Source of the DNA: 34-65-8 sp046294735
GTDB lineage: Bacteria > Pseudomonadota > Alphaproteobacteria > Sphingomonadales > Sphingomonadaceae
Assembly (NCBI GenBank): GCA_046294735.1
Contig: JBKBKB010000004.1
Coordinates: 1-64,000, forward strand
Direction of reading: 5' to 3'
Length of the DNA stretch: 64,000 nucleotides
Shown: positions 33,441 to 41,757 of the stretch, one piece after another
Position numbering within the stretch: the first letter of the stretch is position 1
How the letters are laid out: each line of letters begins with the position of its first letter
Made by a program: the position numbers and the translations under genes
Notes under the pieces: model-generated
Databases searched by the model: none
What the model was told of the DNA's origin: nothing
The model's input: the letters and a program-made list of their open reading frames with translations, nothing else

Positions 33441-33935
33441 CTAGAGCAAGTCTTCGAAGAACAGGCTCACCAGGCCCGCCTGGCTGGTCACTCCGGCCTT
33501 GGCATAGACTTGGCTCAACTGTGCCCGCACTGTTCCCGGCGCGGCTCCGCGCAGCCGGGCGATCTCGCGGCTGTCGCACCCCTTGAGTGCAAACAGGGCG
33601 ACATCACGCTCGGCTGAAGTCAGGCCCCAGTCGTCGAACCGGTGAATAACGTGTTCCGCAAGCGCGCCCGAGGCGATGGCCAGCGCCTCATCCCGGCGCT
33701 GCGCCTCGGCCAGCAGGGTTCGCATGTGCCACGCCCCCAGCACCACCCCGGCGACCAGCGCGAAGGCAATCAGCGCCTCGATGGCGACGTGGCCGGACAC
33801 ACCGTCCTGCGCCACGTCACCCACCGCGTCGGCAAGGAAAAACACCGCTGCCAGCGCCTGGATCGCCACCACCAATGCCACGATCACGGCCGGGCCGCCT
33901 TGCCTTGGTGCCGATGTGCGCTGGGTCTGGGCCAT
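33441..33935 (-). CDS. Membrane-tethered LuxR-type helix-turn-helix regulator
   Basis: 164 residues. Two N-terminal membrane helices (about 15-38 and 48-70) are followed by a short coiled segment and a LuxR-type DNA-binding domain (about 100-160: WGLTSAERDVALFALKGCDSREIARLRGAAPGTVRAQLSQVYAKAGVTSQAGLV, given here in pieces: WGLTSAERDVAL, CDSREIARLRG, GTVRAQLSQVYAKAGV). No receiver domain is present. It is the second gene after a cytochrome b561-like gene, 11 bp away. The pairing suggests that the regulator responds to a membrane or redox signal, which is inference. Confidence 0.82.
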   Translation of the reverse strand: MAQTQRTSAPRQGGPAVIVALVVAIQALAAVFFLADAVGDVAQDGVSGHVAIEALIAFALVAGVVLGAWHMRTLLAEAQRRDEALAIASGALAEHVIHRFDDWGLTSAERDVALFALKGCDSREIARLRGAAPGTVRAQLSQVYAKAGVTSQAGLVSLFFEDLL

Positions 33936-33946
33936 GTTTGCCTCCG

Positions 33947-34639
33947 TCAGGTCTGCCGCGTGCCACCCGGAATCATTGCGCGGACGATTTCGCTACCCGA
34001 ACGCCGGGTCTCGAAGATCACCCCGATAAGGTGAAGCGCAATCAGGATATAGAGCAGGTTGACGGCGATTTCGTGGATTTCCTCGAACACCTCTTCGCCG
34101 CCTTCACCCGATTCCCGGCCCGCGCCGGCGGCCTCGCCTTCATCTTCACGCTCATCTTCATCAGCGCGCGCTGGCGGTGCAATCAGATCGACCAGGCTGG
34201 CCGACGACAGCGCCATGCCTTCGCCATACTCACCCGCCTCGCCCCGCACCGACGCGGGATTGGCCGGCGGCGGACCCGCCATCGCGATGCCGGTGCACAC
34301 GATCACCAGCAGTGTTGCCCAGATCGCATAGGCCATCAATGCGCCGAGCGGGTTGTGCGAACGGTGACGCACGACCTCACCCCGGCGGATTTCGCCCAGA
34401 TGCGCCAGGGCCTTGGCCGGGCTTGGCGGAAAAGCAGAGAAGCGGGCTTCGGATGGACCGATCACGCCCCAGAGGAAGCGCACGGCCAGCAGGGCGGCAA
34501 GCCCATAACCGACCCAAATATGCCAGCCTGAACCTTCTTCGGTCAGGATGGCATTGGCAAGCACGGCCAGCAATACGCCCCAGTGCGTCAGCTTGACGAT
34601 CGGGTCCCAGCGGCGTTGCAGTTGCATTCGATGTTTCAT
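33947..34639 (-). CDS. Cytochrome b561-type di-heme membrane protein with acidic insert
   Basis: 230 residues. Four helices with heme-ligand histidines: WDPIVKLTHWGVLLAVLANA (His in TM1), WHIWVGYGLAALLAVRFLWGVIG (TM2), LGALMAYAIWATLLVIVCTGIAM (TM3) and IHEIAVNLLYILIALHLIGVIFE (TM4, two His). This is the bacterial cytochrome b561/hydrogenase-cytochrome b fold. Between TM3 and TM4 an unusual loop rich in Glu, Asp and Gly (EDEREDEGEAAGAG and onward, about 155-185) is inserted. No partner cytochrome c or hydrogenase is adjacent. The product likely moves electrons between quinones and periplasmic partners. Confidence 0.87.
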   Translation of the reverse strand: MKHRMQLQRRWDPIVKLTHWGVLLAVLANAILTEEGSGWHIWVGYGLAALLAVRFLWGVIGPSEARFSAFPPSPAKALAHLGEIRRGEVVRHRSHNPLGALMAYAIWATLLVIVCTGIAMAGPPPANPASVRGEAGEYGEGMALSSASLVDLIAPPARADEDEREDEGEAAGAGRESGEGGEEVFEEIHEIAVNLLYILIALHLIGVIFETRRSGSEIVRAMIPGGTRQT

Positions 34640-34794
34640 GGCAGGTTACTCCTTGAACGGAGACTGCCAAGTGGACGAGGTTAGCATATCCGCCAGCCAC
34701 AGGCGCTTAGACGGAAGAAAGCAAGCAGGTGCTTAGAGCGTATTCGAGCCGGGGGGATCACTTGGCGACTTGGAAAACGCTGCAAAACAATTGG

Positions 34795-35718
34795 CTAGAG
34801 CCACCCCTGCTCGCGGTACCAGCGTGCCGTGCCCTTCAGGCCCGGGCGGGTCGGGACGCGCGGGGTCCAGACCCCGGTCGGCACCTGCCGCGCAGGGCTG
34901 CACACCCAGTCGGGGTGGACCATGTAGCTGACCCGGTCAGCCGTCAGCTTGGCCTTGTCGCGCCGGAACACGCGGTCGAGCCGCGAGAGACGGCCGAGCA
35001 TTGCGGCGGAAAGGTGCGGCACCCACGGGCGGCTGCCGACTGCCCAGCCGATCGTGCGCGCCAGTTCACGGTGGCTCCATCCGCCCACGCGTCCGTCATC
35101 CGGCTCGAACACCATTCCGGTCACGCCTTCCCCGCCCGGGATCAGGGCGACCAGCAGTTCGGCCAGGTCGTGGACATGGATCAGCGAGGTCCGCCCCGGC
35201 GGCGGCATCGGCACCACGCCCCGGCGCGCCATGCGGAACAGCTCGAACATGTCCTTGTCACGCGGGCCATAGACTGCCGGGGGGCGCACCGTGGTCCAGT
35301 CCATCCCGCTGGCCGCAACAATGGTCTCCGCCTTCGCCTTGGACGCGCCATAGGCCGAAAGGTCGGGCTCACGCGCGGCCAGCGAGGACACGAACACGAA
35401 CCGTGGCACCCCGGCCGCGCGCGCCGCCTCGACCAGCGCCAGCGTGCCCGCCGCATTGGCGCGGTCCAGCTCGGCCGGATCGTGCGAGGTGGTCAGCCCG
35501 GCGATGTGGATCACCACTTCCGCCCCGGCCACCAACTGCGCCAGTGCCCCCGGATCGTCGAGGCTTCCCGGCACCCAGTCGGCAAACGGTCGCGCCTCCT
35601 TCGGCACCCGGCGCGCGAGCGCGCGGGCCAAAGCCTTCTTGCGCGCCAGAACGTCAAGCACTGCCTGCCCGACAAAGCCCGTCCCGCCGGTCAGCGCGAT
35701 TACCGGCCCCGGCGTCAC
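34795..35718 (-). CDS. NAD-dependent epimerase/dehydratase (extended-type SDR, NDUFA9-like)
   Basis: 307 residues from a GTG whose GTGA overlaps the proB stop. The Rossmann glycine motif is ALTGGTGFVGQAVLD (about 8-22). The catalytic YxxxK is YGASKAK (about 127), with FVFVSSLAA before it and TTVRPPAVYGPRDKDMFELFRMA after it. These features resemble the atypical SDR group that includes complex I subunit NDUFA9. The substrate is unknown. Translational coupling to proB suggests shared expression rather than a shared pathway. Confidence 0.85.
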   Translation of the reverse strand: MTPGPVIALTGGTGFVGQAVLDVLARKKALARALARRVPKEARPFADWVPGSLDDPGALAQLVAGAEVVIHIAGLTTSHDPAELDRANAAGTLALVEAARAAGVPRFVFVSSLAAREPDLSAYGASKAKAETIVAASGMDWTTVRPPAVYGPRDKDMFELFRMARRGVVPMPPPGRTSLIHVHDLAELLVALIPGGEGVTGMVFEPDDGRVGGWSHRELARTIGWAVGSRPWVPHLSAAMLGRLSRLDRVFRRDKAKLTADRVSYMVHPDWVCSPARQVPTGVWTPRVPTRPGLKGTARWYREQGWL

Positions 35719-36848
35719 AGCAACACCATGTGATCGCGGTGGACCAGGCAGCTGCGCGGCGCATAGCCCAGCAGGTCAGCCTGTTCGCTGTCACGCTTGC
35801 CCGCAATCGCCATGCACTCGGCCGAATCATACTCGCTCAGCCCCTGGGCCAGGGCCTTGCCCCGAAGGTCGCAGATTCTGATCAGATCGCCACGCCGGAA
35901 GCTGCCTGAAATACCGACAACCCCCGCGGCCAGCAGGCTGGCACCGCGCATCAGCGCCTCGGCGCAGCCGGCATCGACCCGCACCGTGCCCGCCGCAGCC
36001 ATGCGCCCACCGAGCCAGGCCTTGCGGGGACGGTCGCTGCGCTGGGGCCGGAACAGGGTGCCGCGTGCGCTGGTCAGCGCGGTGGCAAGCGGCGCATCCT
36101 GTGTGCCGTTGATGATCGCCAGTGCAATCCCAGCGCGTTCGGCAATCTGCGCGGCCTGCAGTTTGGACGCCATCCCGCCCGAACCAAGCCCGGACGAGGA
36201 CGCGCTGCTGGCCATGGCGAGGATTTCGGCCGTGATCCCGTCCACGATCGGCACCAGCGCCGCCCCTGCCTCGCGCGGGTCGCGGTCATACAGGCCGTCG
36301 ACGTCGGACAGCAGCACCACGGCATCCACTTGCGCCGCCTGCGCCACGCGCGCGGCGAGCCGGTCATTGTCGCCAAACCGGATTTCCTCAGTCGCGACGC
36401 TATCGTTTTCGTTGATCACCGGCACCGCGCCCGCTTCGAGCAGGCGTGCGAGCGTGGCCGCGACGTTGAGATAGCGCCGCCGGTCTTCCAGGTCGGACAG
36501 GGTCAGCAGCAATTGTGCTGCGGGAATGCCATGACCGGCAAGGCAATCGGTCCACAGCCCCGCGAGGGCGATCTGGCCGACTGCTGCCGCGGCCTGGGCA
36601 TCGGCCAGGCTCCGACGGCCACGTTCGGGCAGGTCAAGCCGCGCCGCGCCCAGCGCAATCGCGCCTGAGCTGACCACGATTACTTCGGTTCCGCCTGTTC
36701 GTAGCGCTGCGATGTCCTGCGCCAGCGAGGCCAGCCAGGTGCGCCGGGCCTTGCCCTGCCTATCGACCAGCAGCGACGAGCCCACCTTGAGCACGAGGCG
36801 CCGGCAGATGGCCGGATCGGACAGTTGGGAAAGTACAGTCAAAGGCAT
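35715..36848 (-). CDS. proB: Glutamate 5-kinase with PUA domain
   Basis: 377 residues. The kinase domain (about 15-265) has LVLKVGSSLLVD, EVIVVSSGAIALG, PVINENDSVATEEIRFGDNDRLAARVA and LLSDVDGLYDRDP, plus the GSGGMASKLQAA block. The C-terminal PUA domain (about 285-370) has GTVRVDAGCAEALMRGASLLAAGV and GDLIRICDLRGKALAQGLSEYDSAE. It phosphorylates glutamate in proline synthesis; proC lies 5 kb away in the same strand. It follows obgE by 42 bp, a common arrangement. Confidence 0.96.
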   Translation of the reverse strand: MPLTVLSQLSDPAICRRLVLKVGSSLLVDRQGKARRTWLASLAQDIAALRTGGTEVIVVSSGAIALGAARLDLPERGRRSLADAQAAAAVGQIALAGLWTDCLAGHGIPAAQLLLTLSDLEDRRRYLNVAATLARLLEAGAVPVINENDSVATEEIRFGDNDRLAARVAQAAQVDAVVLLSDVDGLYDRDPREAGAALVPIVDGITAEILAMASSASSSGLGSGGMASKLQAAQIAERAGIALAIINGTQDAPLATALTSARGTLFRPQRSDRPRKAWLGGRMAAAGTVRVDAGCAEALMRGASLLAAGVVGISGSFRRGDLIRICDLRGKALAQGLSEYDSAECMAIAGKRDSEQADLLGYAPRSCLVHRDHMVLL

Positions 36849-36890
36849 CGCGCGGCGCTTATCGCCTGGGCGCGGCTCCGGCTAGCCCCC

Positions 36891-37949
36891 TCAGATGGGT
36901 GACCAGTCGCCGCCGTCTTCCGGCACGTCCTCGCGCTCGGCTCCCTTGGTCTCAGTGGCGGTGCGATCAGGCAGATAAGCGAGCACCGCATCGAGCAGAG
37001 CGTCGATCCCGGCACCAGTCGCACCGGAAATGGCGAACACCCGGTCAGCCCCGGCCGCAAGCAGTTCGTCGGTGAACCCGTCGCCCAGTTCACGGTCCGC
37101 CAGGTCGAGCTTGTTGAGCGCGACCAGGCGCGGCTTGTCGGCCAACCCTGCGCCATAGGCCTCCAGCTCGCCTTCGACGATCTGCATCGCCTCGACTGGG
37201 TCCACGCCGGAGATGTCGATCAGGTGGATCAGCACCCGGCACCGCTCGATGTGGCCAAGGAACCGGTCGCCGATCCCCGCCCCCTCCGCCGCGCCCTCGA
37301 TCAGGCCGGGGATGTCGGCCAGCACGAACTCACGGCCCCGGTGGCGCACCACGCCCAGCTTGGGCACCAGCGTGGTAAAGGCATAGTCACCGACCTTGGC
37401 CTTGGCGTTGGAGACCTGGTTGATGAAGGTGCTCTTGCCAGCATTGGGCAGGCCGAGCAGGCCGACATCGGCCAGCAGCTTCAGCCGCAGCCACACCCAC
37501 AGCTCCTGCCCCGCCTCGCCCGGCTGGTGCTGGCGCGGGGCGCGGTTGGTGCTGGTCTTGTAGCTGGCGTTGCCGCGTCCGCCCATCCCGCCTTCGAGCA
37601 TGACGAGGCGCTGGCCGACCTCGGTGAAGTCCGCCAGCACCTCGTCCTTGTCTTCGGACAGGATCTGCGTGCCGACCGGCACCCGGATCACCAGATCGGG
37701 CGCGCCGGCACCAGTCCGATCCTTGCCCATGCCGTGGTTGCCGCGCTGCGCCTTGAAATGCTGGGCGTAGCGGAAGTCGATCAATGTGTTGAGACCGGCG
37801 ACCGCTTCGAACACGATATCGCCGCCTTTGCCCCCGTTGCCGCCGTCCGGCCCGCCATACTCGACATACATCTCGCGCCGGAACGAGACAGCGCCCGGCC
37901 CGCCTGCGCCGGATTTGAGATAGATTTTGGCCTGGTCCAAGAAATGCAT
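36891..37949 (-). CDS. obgE: GTPase ObgE/CgtA
   Basis: 352 residues. The Obg domain (about 1-158) has the glycine-rich FLDQAKIYLKSGAGGPGAVSF and YVEYGGPDGGNGGKGGD. The G domain shows G1 GLPNAGKSTF (about 168), G3 DIPGLIEGA and G4 NKLD. The C-terminus is short and acidic, without the OCT domain seen in Gram-positives. Obg proteins take part in 50S subunit maturation and stress/cell-cycle control. It is upstream of proB and the SDR gene in one run. Confidence 0.97.
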   Translation of the reverse strand: MHFLDQAKIYLKSGAGGPGAVSFRREMYVEYGGPDGGNGGKGGDIVFEAVAGLNTLIDFRYAQHFKAQRGNHGMGKDRTGAGAPDLVIRVPVGTQILSEDKDEVLADFTEVGQRLVMLEGGMGGRGNASYKTSTNRAPRQHQPGEAGQELWVWLRLKLLADVGLLGLPNAGKSTFINQVSNAKAKVGDYAFTTLVPKLGVVRHRGREFVLADIPGLIEGAAEGAGIGDRFLGHIERCRVLIHLIDISGVDPVEAMQIVEGELEAYGAGLADKPRLVALNKLDLADRELGDGFTDELLAAGADRVFAISGATGAGIDALLDAVLAYLPDRTATETKGAEREDVPEDGGDWSPI

Positions 37950-38173
37950 GCGTCGGTGTCTAACGGGTCTAGGGGCGAATGTCGCCTATGGTTCTCGACT
38001 GTGCTCGGCACCAGCCATGTGTGCGTATCGGGCCAGTGCCTGGCCATTTGCCTCAGTCCGAGCCGAAAATGGCGGCATTCAAGAACCGGCGCGCAGCGAC
38101 CATTCAGGTCGTGAGCACCGGAAGCGCAGAAGGTCGTCATTTGCAGGCCGGAATGGGGCAAATGGGAAGGTAC

Positions 38174-38249
<76 letters not shown>

Positions 38250-38360
38250 GTCCCAGTGCTGACACCGCCCGGGAACGCCCCGTTCGGCGAGCGAGCGCCT
38301 TAACGAATGTGCCGCGCACTGGAAAGAGGATATTCGCCTGACCCTGAGTGGAACGCCGCC

Positions 38361-39257
38361 TCAGCCACCCGGAGCGTTGGCATCGGGCACCGGCTGAACC
38401 ACCGGGGTAGCCGTCTGTCCGGAATCGACTGGCACCACCGGCACGGCCAGCCCGGTAACCGGATCAAGGACGGTCGTCGCCCCGTCAACGGATTGGATGG
38501 CAGTCAACGCAGGATCGCCGCCCCCGGCCCCGGTCATTCCGCCCATGCGTGCTTGCTGGACCGCGACATAACCTGGCTGCGATGCGCCATAGCGAGAGCC
38601 ATAACGCATATCCCAATCCGCCGATGCCCGTTGGTAGTCCTCATAGGCGCGGAAGAAATTGTCGAACGGCTGCAGCATGAACGGGAAATAGACCTGCGCG
38701 AACTGGCCGTAGTCGGACTTGGGGTTGGCCAGCGAGGCATTGGCCATGGCCAGCGCTGCGGCGCAGAACTCGCCCCGTGCCGGCGGCAGGGCGAAATAGT
38801 TGTAGACCATGGTCATGCGCTTGTCGCGTTCGCGATTTGCTGCCTGGGTGCTGCCATGCTGGCGGCGATAGGCCTGGTCGATCCGGCTGTTGATCGAAGT
38901 CAGGACGCGAGACTGATCTTTCAGGAAAGCGCGGTAACCGTCAAGGATCGGCTGATGCTCCGCGTCCTGGCAATTGAGCGCGGCCACGTTCCACGCGGCG
39001 CGCAGATTCCATGCCTTTTCATCGTCGGTCAGCCCGTAGTTGACCGTGAGGCGCGCGCCATCGGGCGCAAACGGCGGGATTTCCATCACATAAGGTGCAC
39101 CGTTGGGCGGCACCGGCCGGAACGGCACGATCTCCGCCTGTACCGGCGGCGGCGGCGGCGGCGGCGGAGGCGGTGGCGGCGTCTGGCAGCCAGCCAGAGC
39201 GGCCAGGCCAGCCGCCACGGCCAAAATCTTCACACCTGCGCGGTTGGTCCGCTCCAT
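38361..39257 (-). CDS. Lipoprotein with a run of 12 prolines, unknown function
   Basis: 298 residues from the ATG at 39257, chosen because GGGAGC lies about 10 nt upstream; two earlier in-frame ATGs have no such site. The signal peptide MERTNRAGVKILAVAAGLAA ends in the lipobox LAGC (Cys about 23). A run of 12 consecutive Pro follows directly at about 26-37. The mature domain is Tyr/Ala/Gln-rich and mainly helical (LRAAWNVAALNCQD, YRAFLKDQSRVLTSINSRIDQAYRRQ, YGQFAQVYFPFMLQPFDNFFRAYEDYQ). The tail is Pro/Val/Asp-rich and disordered. I do not recognise a family; it sits at the outer or inner membrane. Confidence 0.8.
   Translation of the reverse strand: MERTNRAGVKILAVAAGLAALAGCQTPPPPPPPPPPPPVQAEIVPFRPVPPNGAPYVMEIPPFAPDGARLTVNYGLTDDEKAWNLRAAWNVAALNCQDAEHQPILDGYRAFLKDQSRVLTSINSRIDQAYRRQHGSTQAANRERDKRMTMVYNYFALPPARGEFCAAALAMANASLANPKSDYGQFAQVYFPFMLQPFDNFFRAYEDYQRASADWDMRYGSRYGASQPGYVAVQQARMGGMTGAGGGDPALTAIQSVDGATTVLDPVTGLAVPVVPVDSGQTATPVVQPVPDANAPGG
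39145..39180 (-). repeat. GGC/GCC trinucleotide tract encoding poly-Pro
   Basis: About 12 near-perfect GGC-type triplets (interrupted by GGA and GGT) encode the proline run just after the lipobox of the lipoprotein. Such tracts change length by slippage in steps of one residue without breaking the frame. Confidence 0.85.
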
Positions 39258-39345
39258 CAAGCTCTTGCTCCCGTTGATTGCCATGATCCGGCGCATGGTT
39301 GCGCCATGCACGTTGCATCCAGCCTTAGCGCGCTATCCCGGCAAA

Positions 39346-39379
39346 GAAAATGCCCGGGGCACCATTGGCACCCCGGGCA
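39346..39379 (-). terminator. Rho-independent terminator of the BI-1 family gene
   Basis: On the minus strand a 9-bp GC-rich stem (39371-39379 with 39351-39359, core CCCGGGG) with an 11-nt loop is followed by TTTTCTTT at 39350-39343. It lies 25 bp after the stop of the BI-1 gene. Stem plus T-run is the classical form. Confidence 0.8.
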
Positions 39380-39403
39380 CGACGAAGCGAATCCTGGTTG
39401 CGA

Positions 39404-40150
<747 letters not shown>

Positions 40151-40205
40151 TTCGATCAAAACTCCTTTGTTACGCTCCCCCGAAACGGGTAAGCGTTGCA
40201 GAGGG

Positions 40206-40235
40206 AATATCAGGCTTCACCGGGGAAATTTCAAG
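40206..40235 (-). promoter_or_regulatory. Candidate promoter of the BI-1 family gene
   Basis: On the minus strand TTGAAA (40234-40229), a 17-bp spacer and GATATT (40211-40206) precede the ATG by 55 bp. The -35 starts CTTGAAA, which also resembles heat-shock sigma-32 promoters; this cannot be decided from sequence alone. Confidence 0.45.
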
Positions 40236-40264
40236 CAAAACCGGACATGATCGGTTGACGCGAA

Positions 40265-41071
40265 TTAACCGTTTTCCCTTGCGGCGCGCGCCATTTCCTC
40301 ACCCCGGTCACGTGCCGCGCGCAGCGTATCGCGCATGAGGCCCTTCAGCGCATCGTCTGTATCAAGCACGTCATAGCCACGCTGGGTCATCCCGCCGGGG
40401 CTGGCAACCCGGCGGGCCAGCTCGGCCGGATCATGCTCCGATGCCGCTGCAAGTGCCCCTGCCCCCTCCACCATGGCGAGCGCCAGCCGGTTGGCCTGAT
40501 CGCGGTCAAGCCCAAGCTGCGCGGCACCTTCGGCCAGTGCATCGATGAACCGGAACACGAAGCCGGGGCCGGATCCGGCCAGCGCAGTCACCAGTTCGAA
40601 CTTGCTTTCATCCTCCAGCCATTCCGCGCTGCCCAGCGCCGCCGCCAGCGCGCCGGCCTGCACGCGCCGCTCCTCGCTCAGTCCCTCGCCGACCAGCGCA
40701 TTGGGCGACTTGCGCAGGGCAACCGCCAGATTGGGCATCAGACGCACGATCCCGCCCGCGCGCGGGAAGCGGCGGCGCAGGCTGGACAGTTCCACCCCAG
40801 CCAGGATCGACACCAGCATGGTCTGCGGCCCAAGCAGTGGCTCCAACTGCGGCACGACCGCATCGAGCATTTGCGGCTTTATCCCCAGCACCACCGCATC
40901 AAACGGCCCTGACGGCAGCTGAACTGTAAGATCAACCCCTTGCGGCACGACCTTTGGACGGGGATTGAACACGGTAAAGCCACCGGGCTCCATTCCGGAC
41001 GCCAGCCAGCCTTGCAGCATGGCACCGGCCATGGTGCCGTATCCAAACAGCAGGATCGGGTGGTCAGCCAT
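40265..41071 (-). CDS. proC: Pyrroline-5-carboxylate reductase
   Basis: 268 residues from the second of two adjacent ATGs (AGGAGG is too close to the first). The NADPH-binding motif is LFGYGTMAGAMLQGWL near the start. The central AVVLGIKPQMLDAV and LVSILAGVELSSLRR, and RLMPNLAV, are typical. The C-terminal signature region is ELVTALAGSGPGFVFRFIDALAEGA followed by GGMTQRGYDVL. It performs the last step of proline synthesis. It lies 23 bp after the YbjN gene on the same strand; proB is 5 kb away. Confidence 0.95.
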   Translation of the reverse strand: MADHPILLFGYGTMAGAMLQGWLASGMEPGGFTVFNPRPKVVPQGVDLTVQLPSGPFDAVVLGIKPQMLDAVVPQLEPLLGPQTMLVSILAGVELSSLRRRFPRAGGIVRLMPNLAVALRKSPNALVGEGLSEERRVQAGALAAALGSAEWLEDESKFELVTALAGSGPGFVFRFIDALAEGAAQLGLDRDQANRLALAMVEGAGALAAASEHDPAELARRVASPGGMTQRGYDVLDTDDALKGLMRDTLRAARDRGEEMARAARENG

Positions 41072-41094
41072 CATGCCTCCTCGCCGCGGAAGCG

Positions 41095-41601
41095 TTAGGC
41101 CTCGCCTGCCGCATCGACAAGCGCTGCATCAAGCGCATCGCGCGGGCTCTTGTCCCCCCACAGCACGAACTGGAAAGCCGGATAGAACCGGTCGCATTCA
41201 TCGACTGCGGTCTCGACCAGCGCCTGGGCCTGGTCAATACCCAGCAAGCCGTCACTGCCCAGCATCACCCCGTGGCGGTAAAGCAGCACCTTGCCGTTCG
41301 ACCAGATGTCGAAATGGCCCAGCCACAGCTGTTCATTGACCAGAGCCACCAGTTCGTTGGCATCGCGCCGCTTGGCATCCGATACGCGGATGTCGGGCAG
41401 GCACAGCAGTTGCAACACCCGGTCCTCCTCGCGCCAGATCCCGCGCAGCTGGTACTTGGCCCAGCTACCCTGGATCTCACCCGAAATCTCGTCCTCGCTG
41501 ACCGCTTCGAACGGCCAGCCGCGGGCATCGAACAGTGCTGCCAGCATGTCCAGCGGCGCAGCATCGTGGCCAGCCGATTCGCTCTCGTTGGCCACTCTCA
41601 T
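41095..41601 (-). CDS. YbjN domain-containing protein
   Basis: 168 residues. The type III secretion chaperone-like alpha/beta fold of YbjN is indicated by LDMLAALFDARGWPFEAVSEDEISGEIQG, YQLRGIWREEDRVLQLLCLPDI, RDANELVALVNEQLWLGHFDIWSNGKVLLYRHGVML (in pieces) and ETAVDECDRFYPAFQFVLWG. YbjN proteins are cytoplasmic and affect stress response and motility in E. coli; the alphaproteobacterial role is unknown. It is transcribed with proC. Confidence 0.88.
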   Translation of the reverse strand: MRVANESESAGHDAAPLDMLAALFDARGWPFEAVSEDEISGEIQGSWAKYQLRGIWREEDRVLQLLCLPDIRVSDAKRRDANELVALVNEQLWLGHFDIWSNGKVLLYRHGVMLGSDGLLGIDQAQALVETAVDECDRFYPAFQFVLWGDKSPRDALDAALVDAAGEA

Positions 41602-41757
41602 ACGGGGGAAGTGCTGGTGTTGTGCATCGGATGACTGGATACAGCGCAGGCCCGGTGATGCGCCAACCCGCAGGCCTGCGCCGCTGGGGACAACCTTAAT
41701 GGCCTGTTCAAACCCTGTGCAAAACCGGCTCGGCCCAACGCCGCGTCTGCTCAGTGC

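Noticed and set aside
39100..39200. GGC-rich tract considered as a CRISPR-like or regulatory repeat
   Set aside because: It is an in-frame proline codon run inside a lipoprotein gene; no spacers.
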